NCBI GenBank assembly: GCA_022360055.1
Contig: JAKSDO010000154.1
Span: 1 to 42,782 of the forward strand
From: Cytophagales bacterium
GTDB taxonomy: Bacteria > Bacteroidota > Bacteroidia > Cytophagales > Cyclobacteriaceae
DNA length: 42,782 nucleotides
Direction: 5' to 3'
The translations under genes were made by a program, and so were the position numbers. Below the pieces are notes generated by a model. The model was given only the letters and a program-made list of their open reading frames with translations. It did not search any database and was not told the origin of the DNA. Positions 26,501-33,690 of this stretch are shown piece by piece; within the stretch, counting starts at the first letter, position 1; each line of letters starts with the position of its first letter.

Positions 26501-26881
26501 TGTCGACTGATTGATACTTAATTTTTTGCTGACATGTATATTATTATCAACCTGTCTGAACTTCAGGTCCGCGGCTTTGGATATTTCAGTAAGAATATCT
26601 GCTACGGAATAATTCCCCTTTTTCACACTTAGCTTCAGATTTTGATCAATATCGGTTATATCAAAGGCAAATGTGTAATTGGTTTTGAATTCAAGTTCCC
26701 TGAAGGCCTCCATGATGGAGGTCTCAAGAAAATTGATATTTACATGAGCTTCTCTAACGCTTTTGACGGTCTGGGCGTTTCCCGAAGAGGCTATCATAAA
26801 TTGGATAAATAAACATTGCAAAAACACTCCCAGCACACAATATTTAGATATCATAACAATAGGTCGTATAATTTTTTTCAT
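23534..26881 (-). CDS. SusC/RagA-family TonB-dependent receptor with STN signalling domain, locus 2
   Basis: A 1115-residue outer-membrane receptor. The signal peptide ends near residue 36 (GNAQ), followed by an STN domain at ~48-118 (FLETSIMEAFRELEFKTNYT, then FAFDITDID), a carboxypeptidase-regulatory-like domain at ~137-222 (ITGVVTSEEDNEGLPGVNVV), a TonB-box region RLQEIVVTGVVTGTPKKK, the plug (SNPLIIVDGVLTEGGFSDIN, then LYGSRAANGVINITTKRG), and the barrel ending in VSGSIQVTF. The TVEKVSGDILQNVPATNVAT segment marks a plug subgroup different from that of the locus-1 SusC. With the FecR and ECF sigma genes upstream it should form a substrate-sensing cascade. A hairpin (26984-27011) separates it from fecR. 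Confidence 0.96.
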   Translation of the reverse strand: MKKIIRPIVMISKYCVLGVFLQCLFIQFMIASSGNAQTVKSVREAHVNINFLETSIMEAFRELEFKTNYTFAFDITDIDQNLKLSVKKGNYSVADILTEISKAADLKFRQVDNNIHVSKKLSINQSTLIIENILQTRTITGVVTSEEDNEGLPGVNVVEQGTTNGTVTDVSGRYALDVPEGTTLVFSSVGYSPEEIVIGDRSVIDVVMVPDITRLQEIVVTGVVTGTPKKKLGFTVEKVSGDILQNVPATNVATTLAGKVPGLKVSANSGAPGTDPNVQLRSVTTIFGSSNPLIIVDGVLTEGGFSDINVEDIASIEVVKGASASSLYGSRAANGVINITTKRGSGLKSGTSEVNYRTEIGQSYIPFIPEKTTAINVEVEDGTVDYDSPSPDGVYDNKYPSLTDPVGQFFNPGLFMTHYLSFSGNSNAGKTSLFSSVQYTDEEGVAKLANGRQRINFRLNLDHNVSEKLKVKASNLYAESVLDNRANGIWDMFYYADPDVDLLAPNEEDGSPYNVNPNSLNPRLANPLYNIHNTINEEERSRFIGNYAIEYDLLENLRLSAAYGLDKIVSNGFSLSPKGLLRADNPDLRTNGSISESTSTTTAQTLQADALYFRQLGDFNTKFRVQYLYENNDVNWFNASGTHLAVLGMDVRSLEQASDNINISSGRTSVVANNYSAVFQVDYKDKYIFDGLYRRDGVSLFGANERWQNFYRISGAWRITKDIRIDGINELKLRASYGTAGLRPPFSAQYDVVFLTDGTANPGGGQKGNPDLRNSFSKELELGFDAEFLNRFTLSFNYANSVNTDQILEVPISATTGYVTQWQNAGTLEADIWEASLGINVIRNKNVSWDVNLLYDRITQTVKELNREGYAIVSGGIFRIEEGEDFGTLFGRKWARSLEDVANQVPEGRTLEDYFTINNQGYVVRTETIGTIEEEPVQIRDDEGFVEEKIGSVIPDFNVNFSSNLTWKNFTFYMLLGYQQGGQTYNHMRRYMMVNGVGATLDQSGLSRNAVKSDRYYDRLTVWNNEYFVEDATFFKMRELSLGYLIDGSHLNNFLGLKRVKVSLIGRNLFALTNYSGFDPETGQSEEGLDSNVLKFDLSSYPNFATVSGSIQVTF

Positions 26882-26983
26882 ACCTTTACATTGGTTTAAG
26901 TAATGATAAAATTGCTTTAAACTGTTTTATTGATTTGACTGCAGTCGGCAAACGAGTTAAATCAATAGAAATTTCAAATCCTT

Positions 26984-27011
26984 TAAGCCGGCGATTGAAA
27001 TCGCCGGCTTA
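26984..27011. repeat. Perfect 11-bp stem hairpin between fecR and susC, locus 2
   Basis: TAAGCCGGCGA and TCGCCGGCTTA form a GC-rich perfect stem with a 6-nt loop, 34 nt past the fecR stop and about 100 nt before the susC start. Neither strand shows a T-run after it, so it is not a standard terminator. It corresponds in position to the hairpins between fecR and susC in locus 1, although the sequence differs. Confidence 0.6.
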
Positions 27012-27045
27012 TCAACCGGTGTCTTCAAATGGTCTGGTTCTCATA

Positions 27046-28095
27046 TTATTTAAATTTGATATATACGTTATCCCCCTTTATTTCAAAATCAAAGGATTTG
27101 GTAAAACCAATTCCCTGTAATACTTTTTCAAGGCTCACATTTTCAAACTGTCCGGAATAATGCCAGTCGGGAACCTGATCTGATGCAACGATAATATCCA
27201 CTCCATACCATCTCTCCAGCTTGGTTTTTACCTCGTCAAAATTGTTGTCCTCAAACAATAACAATCCCTCCTTCCAACCCAAACTATGTTTTAAATCGGC
27301 GCTAATTCTCGATTCCAGTCTTTGCCTGCTTTTACTATAAATTGCTATTTCACCTGGATTAAGGATGATTTCGTCGTTCGATTCGACGCTGCCCTCTTCT
27401 TTAGTAACAGCAACCTTCCCCGCGGCCAGCGCAACGAACGACTTTTGATTCTCAGGATAATTCTGAACGTTGAACGCAGTCCCTAAGGCAGTGACGGAAA
27501 TCCCTCCGGAAAAAACGACAAAAGGCAAACTGTGGTCGTGTTCGACTTCAAAATACGCCTCGCCCTCCAAAGTGATATTCCTATTGCGCTCCCCGAATAG
27601 CGGATCATAGGTTATTTTGCTATCCGAATTCATGATGACCACCGAACCGTCCCGGAGAATCAATTTGAGTTTTTGACCCTTGGGATTTTCCTTGATTACT
27701 TTTTCAATAAGGTCACTCCGAATGCTTAAATCACCGGGTCCCCAATTTTTGCTTACCTGCCAGAAAAGAAATGCCGCCCCCAAAACGAGCAACAAAGTTG
27801 CGGCAATCTTGGTGAGAACAGGAACCGACGACCGGTGCTTCGTTAAATTCTTCTCCGGTTGGCTTATTATTTTTAAGTTTGGTTCGTCTTTCAGATATGC
27901 ATTTATTTTCTTCTTGAGTTCAATTATGGAATCCTGCTTCTCATTTTCCTCAATTTGGTATTTATACCAGTGCATTTCAATAGATGCTAAAGTAGATTTT
28001 TCCTGCTCCGGGTCCTCAAACCAGCTCAGTATCTCTTTCAACTCCTCTGGAGTGCACCCGTTATCGTAGTATTTTTGTAAAAGTTTATAATCCAC
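27046..28095 (-). CDS. FecR-family anti-sigma factor, locus 2
   Basis: 349 residues. The frame can only start at the GTG at 28095, because an in-frame TGA lies two codons further up. The N-terminal cytoplasmic part (LLQKYYDNGCTPEELKEILS, then WFEDPEQE) is the usual FecR N-domain. One membrane helix covers about 95-113 (TKIAATLLLVLGAAFLFWQV). The periplasmic FecR core reads VVIMNSDSKITYDPLF, ITLEGEAYFEVEHDHSLPF and VTALGTAFNV. The C-terminal STN-like module has LLLFEDNNFDEVKTKLERWY and then GVDIIV. It should hold the adjacent ECF sigma factor until the SusC STN domain signals substrate. It is separated from the sigma gene by 280 nt that contain a hairpin, so the two may not be strictly co-transcribed. 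Confidence 0.93.
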   Translation of the reverse strand: MDYKLLQKYYDNGCTPEELKEILSWFEDPEQEKSTLASIEMHWYKYQIEENEKQDSIIELKKKINAYLKDEPNLKIISQPEKNLTKHRSSVPVLTKIAATLLLVLGAAFLFWQVSKNWGPGDLSIRSDLIEKVIKENPKGQKLKLILRDGSVVIMNSDSKITYDPLFGERNRNITLEGEAYFEVEHDHSLPFVVFSGGISVTALGTAFNVQNYPENQKSFVALAAGKVAVTKEEGSVESNDEIILNPGEIAIYSKSRQRLESRISADLKHSLGWKEGLLLFEDNNFDEVKTKLERWYGVDIIVASDQVPDWHYSGQFENVSLEKVLQGIGFTKSFDFEIKGDNVYIKFK

Positions 28096-28213
28096 TTTCT
28101 GTCAAAACATTAAAATTTTTGTTTTTCTACCCCTATGTAAATAAATACAATCGGAAAATTGAATACACCCATCGTATCTGAAAAATCTGTTTTAGTGCTT
28201 CATGAAATCATGG

Positions 28214-28244
28214 AACCGAACCCGGTTGTGAAAGGGGTTCGGTT
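28214..28244. repeat. Perfect 10-bp stem hairpin between sigma factor and fecR, locus 2
   Basis: AACCGAACCC (28214-28223) pairs perfectly with GGGTTCGGTT (28235-28244) across an 11-nt loop. It lies in the 280-nt gap between the ECF sigma gene and its anti-sigma gene, with no T-run on either side. It could adjust the ratio of the two products or be a generic intergenic hairpin. The remainder of the gap holds no gene that I can support. Confidence 0.5.
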
Positions 28245-28375
28245 GATCAAGCGAATAAGTTGTTTATCAGTCTGAACGCTGAGTAAGAATTGATTAACTC
28301 AAGCTAAACAAAGCCTGTAATCAAAAGATGTTCTTCGGAAAATGATACGGAATCAGGCTGCAAACTTCTCCGGAA

Positions 28376-28969
28376 CTACTGGGAAGAAATCAAGTTGACA
28401 ACCGTAAAATAAAGGCACCAGGATGCGCCCGATCTAAAATACGGTTGAAGTTGCTTTAAAGCTTTATTGATGCTGTTTTCTACTGTTTTCTTGGATATTT
28501 TTAGTTTTTTGGCAATCTCGGAATTGGTGTATCCGGACTTCTTTAATATAATGATCTCCCTCCTTCTGTGGGGAAGCGTCTTGATGATCTCATTTTCTAC
28601 ATGATCCAGACTCGAAAATATTATGTGGTCTTCTGTGGAGTTGTCAATAATATTTGCTCTGGCATAATATGCTTTCATAGCAAGTTCCCGCACTCTCCGT
28701 TTAGCCTTATTGAAAATCAGGTTTCTAGCTATTTTAATTATATAAGCATTAAATGAAAGGTCCTCTCTAAGATGCTTTCTGTTTTCCCAGATTCTTAAAA
28801 AAGTCTCCTGAACAATTTCTTCAGCATCTTCCCTGTTGTGTGTGTATTTATATGCAAAATTTAGAAGCTTGATTCCAAAGGTATCGAACAATTCGTTGAA
28901 TGCCTCTTTTTCCCCTCTATTTAGACGGCAAACCAACGATTTATCCATATCCAACTTTTTCGAATTCAT
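28376..28969 (-). CDS. ECF RNA polymerase sigma factor, SusCD-associated, locus 2
   Basis: 197 residues from the ATG at 28969 (an ATG eight codons in is possible). Sigma-70 region 2 is at about 12-80: LVCRLNRGEKEAFNELFDTF, EDAEEIVQETFLRIWENRKH and later YIIKIARNLIFNKAKRR. Region 4 is at about 120-170: LPHRRREIIILKKSGYTNSE, then IAKKLKISKKTVENSINKAL, the promoter-binding helix-turn-helix. A short hydrophobic C-terminal tail (WCLYFTVVNLIS) follows region 4, as is common in the SusC-linked group. Its partners are the FecR-type gene 280 nt downstream and the STN-bearing susC beyond it. The 5' flank contains a MITE-like element about 115 nt upstream. Confidence 0.94.
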   Translation of the reverse strand: MNSKKLDMDKSLVCRLNRGEKEAFNELFDTFGIKLLNFAYKYTHNREDAEEIVQETFLRIWENRKHLREDLSFNAYIIKIARNLIFNKAKRRVRELAMKAYYARANIIDNSTEDHIIFSSLDHVENEIIKTLPHRRREIIILKKSGYTNSEIAKKLKISKKTVENSINKALKQLQPYFRSGASWCLYFTVVNLISSQ

Positions 28970-29091
28970 CCAAAAGGCAATTCAAGAAGCAAAGCTTGAA
29001 TATAAAGCTAAGAAAAATAAATGATCCGCTCCAATAGTGGAGTGATATGTAAGCTAACTTATTGAAGGTTTTACCGAAGTTTCATTGTAAA

Positions 29092-29278
29092 TTACTGTCG
29101 TCCGACTAAAAGTAAATATTGAAAAACATAGCTCTTTTGCGTTTATTAAGGCTTTTCTTTAAATTCTTAAAAACACCCACTACTTTTTACAGGCATAAAA
29201 TCTCATTGTAAAGCATTGATTCTAATGGCCAATCCCCCTACCCCCCTCTCCAAGGGGGAATTCGTCGGATGACAGTAA
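29092..29278. mobile_element. 187-bp MITE-like element with 18-bp terminal inverted repeats and 7-bp target duplication
   Basis: The left end TTACTGTCGTCCGACTAA (29092-29109) and the inverted right end TTACTGTCATCCGACGAA (29278-29261 on minus) match at 16 of 18 positions. The element is flanked on both sides by the same 7-mer, TTGTAAA (29085-29091 and 29279-29285), exactly abutting the repeats, as expected for a target-site duplication. The interior is AT-rich, non-coding, and too short for a transposase. It also contains a C-run/G-run hairpin near its right end. It is therefore a non-autonomous element or a deleted IS that moved using a transposase elsewhere. It sits 7 nt past the stop codon of the URO-D-like gene. 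Confidence 0.75.
29228..29260. repeat. C-rich/G-rich intergenic hairpin motif inside the MITE-like element
   Basis: A run reading CCCCCTACCCCCCTCTCC and then AAGGGGGAA folds into a short C5/G5 stem. Very similar C-run/G-run sequences are widely scattered between genes in Bacteroidota, so this looks like a dispersed repeat carried by, or inserted in, the element. Confidence 0.45.
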
Positions 29279-29292
29279 TTGTAAATCATACA

Positions 29293-30387
29293 TTATTGAT
29301 GGAAAAAGCTACAATACTTCTTCCATAACTCTGCTGCCTGTTCCTTGCTATCCACAACAGTAATTACCGCCAGACCTTCGACAGGAAGTTTGGAAAAAAT
29401 CCATTCGAGATCATTTTCAGGTATGGCTCCCCAAATGATCATCGGTTTTTTCTCCAATATCTTCCTATGGACATCGAACAACTGCTCGGCAGACGGCCCT
29501 CCGGAATCGATATGGATTTCCAAGGCATAAAATCCCATGTTTATATAATGTTCATAGGGGAAATAACCCACGGAGTGCTGATGCATGATGCATTGATCAA
29601 AAGCGGCGGCGATCTTTTCATCGAAAGGTCGTATAAACCGTTCATACAGCTCTGGCGATAGCAGTGCTACTGCATCTTCCTGATGCCAGATAGTTCCTTT
29701 ATCCGCCCAGGCATTATAATAAAAGGATCCAACGCCTCCATGATACTCCGGAATAATCTCCAATTGAAACCGGCCAAACTTTATCCATATTTCTGTTAGC
29801 TTTTCTCCCGTAGCAATAACTTCTTCTGGTTTATCCATCATCGCAAAAATCATTTCTGTGTCACCGTACAGCAGGGCAAGAAGGTCGGCTATACCACGCA
29901 TTCGCGTTGTGCCAATAGGCCAACTTCCATTGCTTCTCTTAGCCGCCTTTTCAAGAAATTCTCCTGCCTTTAATACCCATTCGTTATCCATGGAGAATGA
30001 TGGAATGGAATCGGGACCATTGAAAAAGACAGGTTTTTCGGCATGAATGGACCCAGAATTATAATCATTAAGAAGGATGTCACATCCCAATATTGCTTCT
30101 AGCCAAGGAATACCCCAAAAGGCGCTGGCACTCCATATAAAATCACCCCCACATTCTTCATGAATATCGAACAGCCTTTCGAAATCATCCAAAAAAGACT
30201 CGACACGAAAATGATCAGCGCGCAATATTGTTTTTTCAGGAATGGATTTTGCTGCAATATACCGATGTATAGGGTATTCGCTTCCATAATAAAAACCGAA
30301 AAGCGGGCGCCGGTTCTCTCTTTTGTAAAACTGTTTGAACAACTCTATGCGATGATCAATGCTTTTATTTATTGGAAAGGTGTTCAT
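29293..30387 (-). CDS. Uroporphyrinogen-decarboxylase-fold protein (first of two), likely methyltransferase-type
   Basis: 364 residues from the ATG at 30387; the frame is open to a TTG at 30423 but no ATG occurs there. No signal peptide, so cytoplasmic. The sequence follows the URO-D superfamily layout: HRIELFKQFYKRENRRPLFG at the N-terminus, VGSFYYNAWADKGTIWHQED before the core, LSPELYERFIRPFDEKIAAA, then CIMHQHSVGYFPYEHYINMG, where the His/Cys cluster takes the place of the metal-binding motif of methyltransferase members, and ALEIHIDSGGPSAEQLFDVH. HemE landmarks are absent, so haem synthesis is unlikely. It is last in the locus-3 operon, 218 nt after a second URO-D-fold gene to which it is only distantly similar. 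The substrate is unknown; a role in processing an unusual, perhaps methylated, sugar is inference. Confidence 0.82.
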   Translation of the reverse strand: MNTFPINKSIDHRIELFKQFYKRENRRPLFGFYYGSEYPIHRYIAAKSIPEKTILRADHFRVESFLDDFERLFDIHEECGGDFIWSASAFWGIPWLEAILGCDILLNDYNSGSIHAEKPVFFNGPDSIPSFSMDNEWVLKAGEFLEKAAKRSNGSWPIGTTRMRGIADLLALLYGDTEMIFAMMDKPEEVIATGEKLTEIWIKFGRFQLEIIPEYHGGVGSFYYNAWADKGTIWHQEDAVALLSPELYERFIRPFDEKIAAAFDQCIMHQHSVGYFPYEHYINMGFYALEIHIDSGGPSAEQLFDVHRKILEKKPMIIWGAIPENDLEWIFSKLPVEGLAVITVVDSKEQAAELWKKYCSFFHQ

Positions 30388-30605
30388 AAATGAGTTCCGT
30401 ATATACGCGCTTAATGCAATCAAAGCGCTTATATTTCTATTAATTATCGTTTCGGCACTTTCAAGTTTTGACGTATTTCTCTTTCATGGTATTTCCCTGG
30501 TAGAAAATTTTTTCGGACGGAGTACTACCGTGTACGGCTTTCATTCTTCTCATTAAGACCAGAAAACGCAATCTTATCTTTTATACTTAAAAGTTTTAAA
30601 CATAT

Positions 30606-31736
30606 TCAAGCTCTGCCAGGTGTTCCCGATGTTAAACTTCCAATCATATCATCGTTATAGTCTTTTACTGCCGTGTAAACCTCCATAATATTTTTGGAAG
30701 GTGTTCCCGGCATAAAATTATTGGACGGGGCTACAATTAGATTTCCGTTGGTATTGAGTTTTCTTATAAGTTCTCTGCAGTGCTCATAAACATCGGCAGG
30801 GTTACCGAAAAGCAAAATATTCTGTGTATCAACAGCACCGTGAAATACGATACTATTGCCGTACTTTTCGGATAAAACTTCCGGATCCATACCACTGGCT
30901 GTAATCTGAACGGGATCAATTATATCGACTCCAAGGTTGACAAAATGTGGCAGTAAGGGCTCAATAGCACCACAAGAATGAACCATCACCTTAAATTCAT
31001 ATTCGTGAGCTAAATCGACTAATTGTTTGTAGTTATGGTAATACAATTCAGTCCAATCCTGATCGCTCATAAGCAGCCCGTTTTGTGTACCAAAATCATT
31101 CCCCATAAAAAAAACATCCATTTTCCCTTTCACAACTTCAAAATACCGGCGGTTAAGTTCGAGGTAAAGCTCAGTCATCCTATCGATCAGTGCTTTTAAA
31201 AGTGGCTTATTCATGGCTATATTCAACAAGTAGTTCTCATACCCCATCATCCGGTTACTATCGCCGTGAATTCCCGACCATAATCCACCTACGATTATTT
31301 TATCATCAAACCGGTCACACTCCTCAGACAGTGGGGAGAAATCAAACCACGTGGCTTTTGGCCATGGATGATCCAGGATGTCCTTTTCTGTGACCCCCTC
31401 ACAGGCAAACGGTCCGTCAATGGCTTCATCTACTCCAAACTTATCATCTCTTACTTTGCGGTTCCAATGAATGCCCAGCGGGCATGTCCTGAATAAATCA
31501 TCAAAAAAAAGTGGCGGGCCATTATAGAAAGGTAAACAGCATTCATTCTGGCTTATATCCCGACAAGACAAGTAATAAAAATCTACACCCAGTCTATTCA
31601 GCATTTCCTGTTCGGTTTTAACTCCCAAAAAATCCATTGTATCATTTCTCACCTGCCTGCCCGCCAGGTAATCTGATAAAAGAATATCGGAATTGTTAAA
31701 GTCAAAAAGGGCTTTTAGTTTTTCTTGTTTTTTCAT
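30606..31736 (-). CDS. Uroporphyrinogen-decarboxylase-fold protein (second), MtaA/CmuA-like metal motif
   Basis: 376 residues without a signal peptide. Characteristic URO-D superfamily segments of the non-HemE type are VFFMGNDFGTQNGLLMSDQD near 208-227 and FKVMVHSCGAIEPLLPHFVN near 248-267. There His253 and Cys255 match the zinc-ligand H-x-C motif of corrinoid/methyl-transferring relatives. LGVDIIDPVQITASGMDPEV and IVFHGAVDTQNILLFGNPAD follow. It is therefore likely a zinc-dependent methyltransferase-type or lyase-type enzyme rather than a haem enzyme. No corrinoid-binding protein is encoded nearby. It starts 74 nt after the stop of an exported propeller gene and is read with it. Similar URO-D-fold genes are often found in sugar-utilisation loci, but the reaction there is not established. 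Confidence 0.86.
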   Translation of the reverse strand: MKKQEKLKALFDFNNSDILLSDYLAGRQVRNDTMDFLGVKTEQEMLNRLGVDFYYLSCRDISQNECCLPFYNGPPLFFDDLFRTCPLGIHWNRKVRDDKFGVDEAIDGPFACEGVTEKDILDHPWPKATWFDFSPLSEECDRFDDKIIVGGLWSGIHGDSNRMMGYENYLLNIAMNKPLLKALIDRMTELYLELNRRYFEVVKGKMDVFFMGNDFGTQNGLLMSDQDWTELYYHNYKQLVDLAHEYEFKVMVHSCGAIEPLLPHFVNLGVDIIDPVQITASGMDPEVLSEKYGNSIVFHGAVDTQNILLFGNPADVYEHCRELIRKLNTNGNLIVAPSNNFMPGTPSKNIMEVYTAVKDYNDDMIGSLTSGTPGRA

Positions 31737-31810
31737 TTATGTTAAAATGCTTTTTTACGAGTGCATGCCACTATTTAATCTTCTTTTTTAAAGGTTGCCC
31801 GCCTTTTTAA

Positions 31811-33622
31811 CTAATTTATACCTGCATTGTAATTTGAGATAGCCTCTGAGGTTCGAAGGTATCTATTATAAAGTCTGATATGTTGGATCTCACCTTCAAA
31901 AGAAGGATTGAAGTAACATTTATGCGTGTCATTTACGTCTTTCAGGTAAGGATAGATTCTTCCCCATCCATAAGATCTCTTATCTACACCACCATCGCTT
32001 AAGATGCCATTAACCACTATTGAAACAATCTTGGCCGCGCCGTCAAAGATAAAGACAACATGATGCTGTTTGTTATCGATAATCGTATTCTCATCCGAAA
32101 AAAATGTTTGCCCGCGATTAAATTTTTCTTCCCGCACTTCTCCGTCATTAATTCGTATTTTTATAGCCTTGTTACTCGCTGTTGAAATCTGGATGCCCTT
32201 ATTTTTTGGTCCAAATGTGCTGAGAATCTCCTGATCCGGTATATGGGTATTCAGAGTAAGCCATAATTCGATTGAAAACCCTCCTCCTTCCGTTAAATCA
32301 GGTAGCGAGGGAAAGCCGATTCGATCTGCATTCAGCATCAATTTATCCACATCCATCACCAGTCCATCCTGAATTACTCTGTTATCAATATTCTGGTTCC
32401 ACATACCGTTCAACAAATCCAGATCAACTTTATGAACCCGCGCTGCATTTTTCTCAGTCTCGATAAGCCACATTTTCCCGTCCTGTTCGATGTAATCCGG
32501 ATAACTCATTCCCAGCATTTCCGGGTCCTCGCCGTACAGGACAATTTCCGGTTGTGACCATGCTATATCTCCGTTTTTCTCAATCCCTCCTGAAATCCAA
32601 ACCGGATTACGACCTTTATAGGTATATTTCCTGAAGTTGTTGTGAAACCAAAACAGATATTTCCCGTCTTTGGTCTTATGTATTTTTGGACAGGCTCTCG
32701 GATTGCCAATCGGCTCGCCGTTCGAATAGCGCATGATTTCCGGTTTTGAAAAGGATTTACCGCCATCACGGCTTATTGCATATGCGGTTATTCCAATATG
32801 GGTTCTGTACACGACATATAAATCTCCATTCTTTAACATGGTTATGTTATGTTCTGCCTGGACTTTCTCAAAATCAGCATTCCAGATCCCTGTTTCGCCG
32901 TCAGGGAGTGTTTCCCATTTAATTTTTTCCGGTTTTCTTTCCTTCAGAATAGTTTTGCTTTTTAGAATAAAGCCTTCACTTCGGGTATAAAAATCCTTTA
33001 AATCAGGGGCGGTTCTCAAAATTTTAGAGATCGTTATATAGGCCGCTTCATCTGTCACAACCGGCTTGTCTATACTCCAAAAAAACTGGTTTTTCCCTTG
33101 CGTATAATTTTCCTCATCAATTTTAGTTTTTCGAATCGGGACTATAAATCTATCCCGGGACCAAGTTTTTCCATGATCATCCGAGTATTTAAATACAAAT
33201 GGACCACTCATCACACCCTCTATTCCTTTGAAATCAAATTGATTATAATTATAGAAGACATAAATACGTCCCGATGGCACTTTTAATGGGACCGCCCATG
33301 AGGATTGCGGTGGTCCCGGCGGTTCGACGTCCACAGGACCGGTCCATGTATTTCCTTGATCATAGCTTTTCGTACTTATAATATGATTCATATGAGCACC
33401 CTCGGTACCGGAAGAGGTGGTCATTGTACATAACCAACTGCCATCATCACAAACAATAACATACGGTTGGTCCGCATACGTTTCGCTCGGCAATTCAACG
33501 CCATTATTGATACATCGGGGATCAGTATTTGACCGTTGAATGAATTGCGCAAAAGAATAATCGAATAATGGTATAATCAAAAGCGCTAAGACAGTGCTTG
33601 TTTTTATATTTGATCTAATCAT
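31811..33622 (-). CDS. Exported Asp-box beta-propeller (sialidase-fold) plus LamG domain protein, copy 2
   Basis: 603 residues with a signal peptide cut near FAQ (residue 26). A six-bladed propeller is indicated by Asp boxes SYDQGNTW (86-93), SDDHGKTW (147-154) and SRDGGKSF (284-291). Family motifs KIKWETLPDGETGIWNADFE and GRNPVWISGGIEKNGDIAWS are shared with its upstream paralog. A concanavalin-like LamG domain fills about 445-600 (GGGFSIELWLTLN, then FEGEIQHIRLYNRYLRTSEA). The FRIP arginine motif of true sialidases is absent near the N-terminus, so sialic acid cleavage should not be assumed. Possible roles are a glycosidase or lyase of a related propeller family, acting in the periplasm. 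The gene follows the paralog by 68 nt, a tandem duplication that has since diverged. Confidence 0.82.
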   Translation of the reverse strand: MIRSNIKTSTVLALLIIPLFDYSFAQFIQRSNTDPRCINNGVELPSETYADQPYVIVCDDGSWLCTMTTSSGTEGAHMNHIISTKSYDQGNTWTGPVDVEPPGPPQSSWAVPLKVPSGRIYVFYNYNQFDFKGIEGVMSGPFVFKYSDDHGKTWSRDRFIVPIRKTKIDEENYTQGKNQFFWSIDKPVVTDEAAYITISKILRTAPDLKDFYTRSEGFILKSKTILKERKPEKIKWETLPDGETGIWNADFEKVQAEHNITMLKNGDLYVVYRTHIGITAYAISRDGGKSFSKPEIMRYSNGEPIGNPRACPKIHKTKDGKYLFWFHNNFRKYTYKGRNPVWISGGIEKNGDIAWSQPEIVLYGEDPEMLGMSYPDYIEQDGKMWLIETEKNAARVHKVDLDLLNGMWNQNIDNRVIQDGLVMDVDKLMLNADRIGFPSLPDLTEGGGFSIELWLTLNTHIPDQEILSTFGPKNKGIQISTASNKAIKIRINDGEVREEKFNRGQTFFSDENTIIDNKQHHVVFIFDGAAKIVSIVVNGILSDGGVDKRSYGWGRIYPYLKDVNDTHKCYFNPSFEGEIQHIRLYNRYLRTSEAISNYNAGIN

Positions 33623-33690
33623 TGGTTTGTTTAATTATTTACTCAGGTTAAAAAACAGAAAATATATGCTCTATTAAGGAAGCTACACGA

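Larger units (their letters stand above)
28970..29292. other. 323-nt gap holding a MITE-like element and the sigma-factor 5' flank
   Basis: The gap separates the end of locus 3 (URO-D-like gene) from the ECF sigma gene of locus 2. Positions 29085-29285 are filled by a MITE-like element with its target duplications. The remaining 115 nt next to the sigma gene should hold its promoter. A 7-of-8 match to TAnnTTTG (AAGCTTTG, minus sense, near 29000) is present but has no well-spaced -33 element. Confidence 0.5.

Noticed and set aside
29293-31736. HemE (haem biosynthesis uroporphyrinogen decarboxylase) for the two URO-D-fold genes
   Set aside because: The N-terminal substrate-binding motif of HemE is absent, and the H-x-C metal motif of methyltransferase relatives is present in one copy. 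The operon context is sugar uptake.
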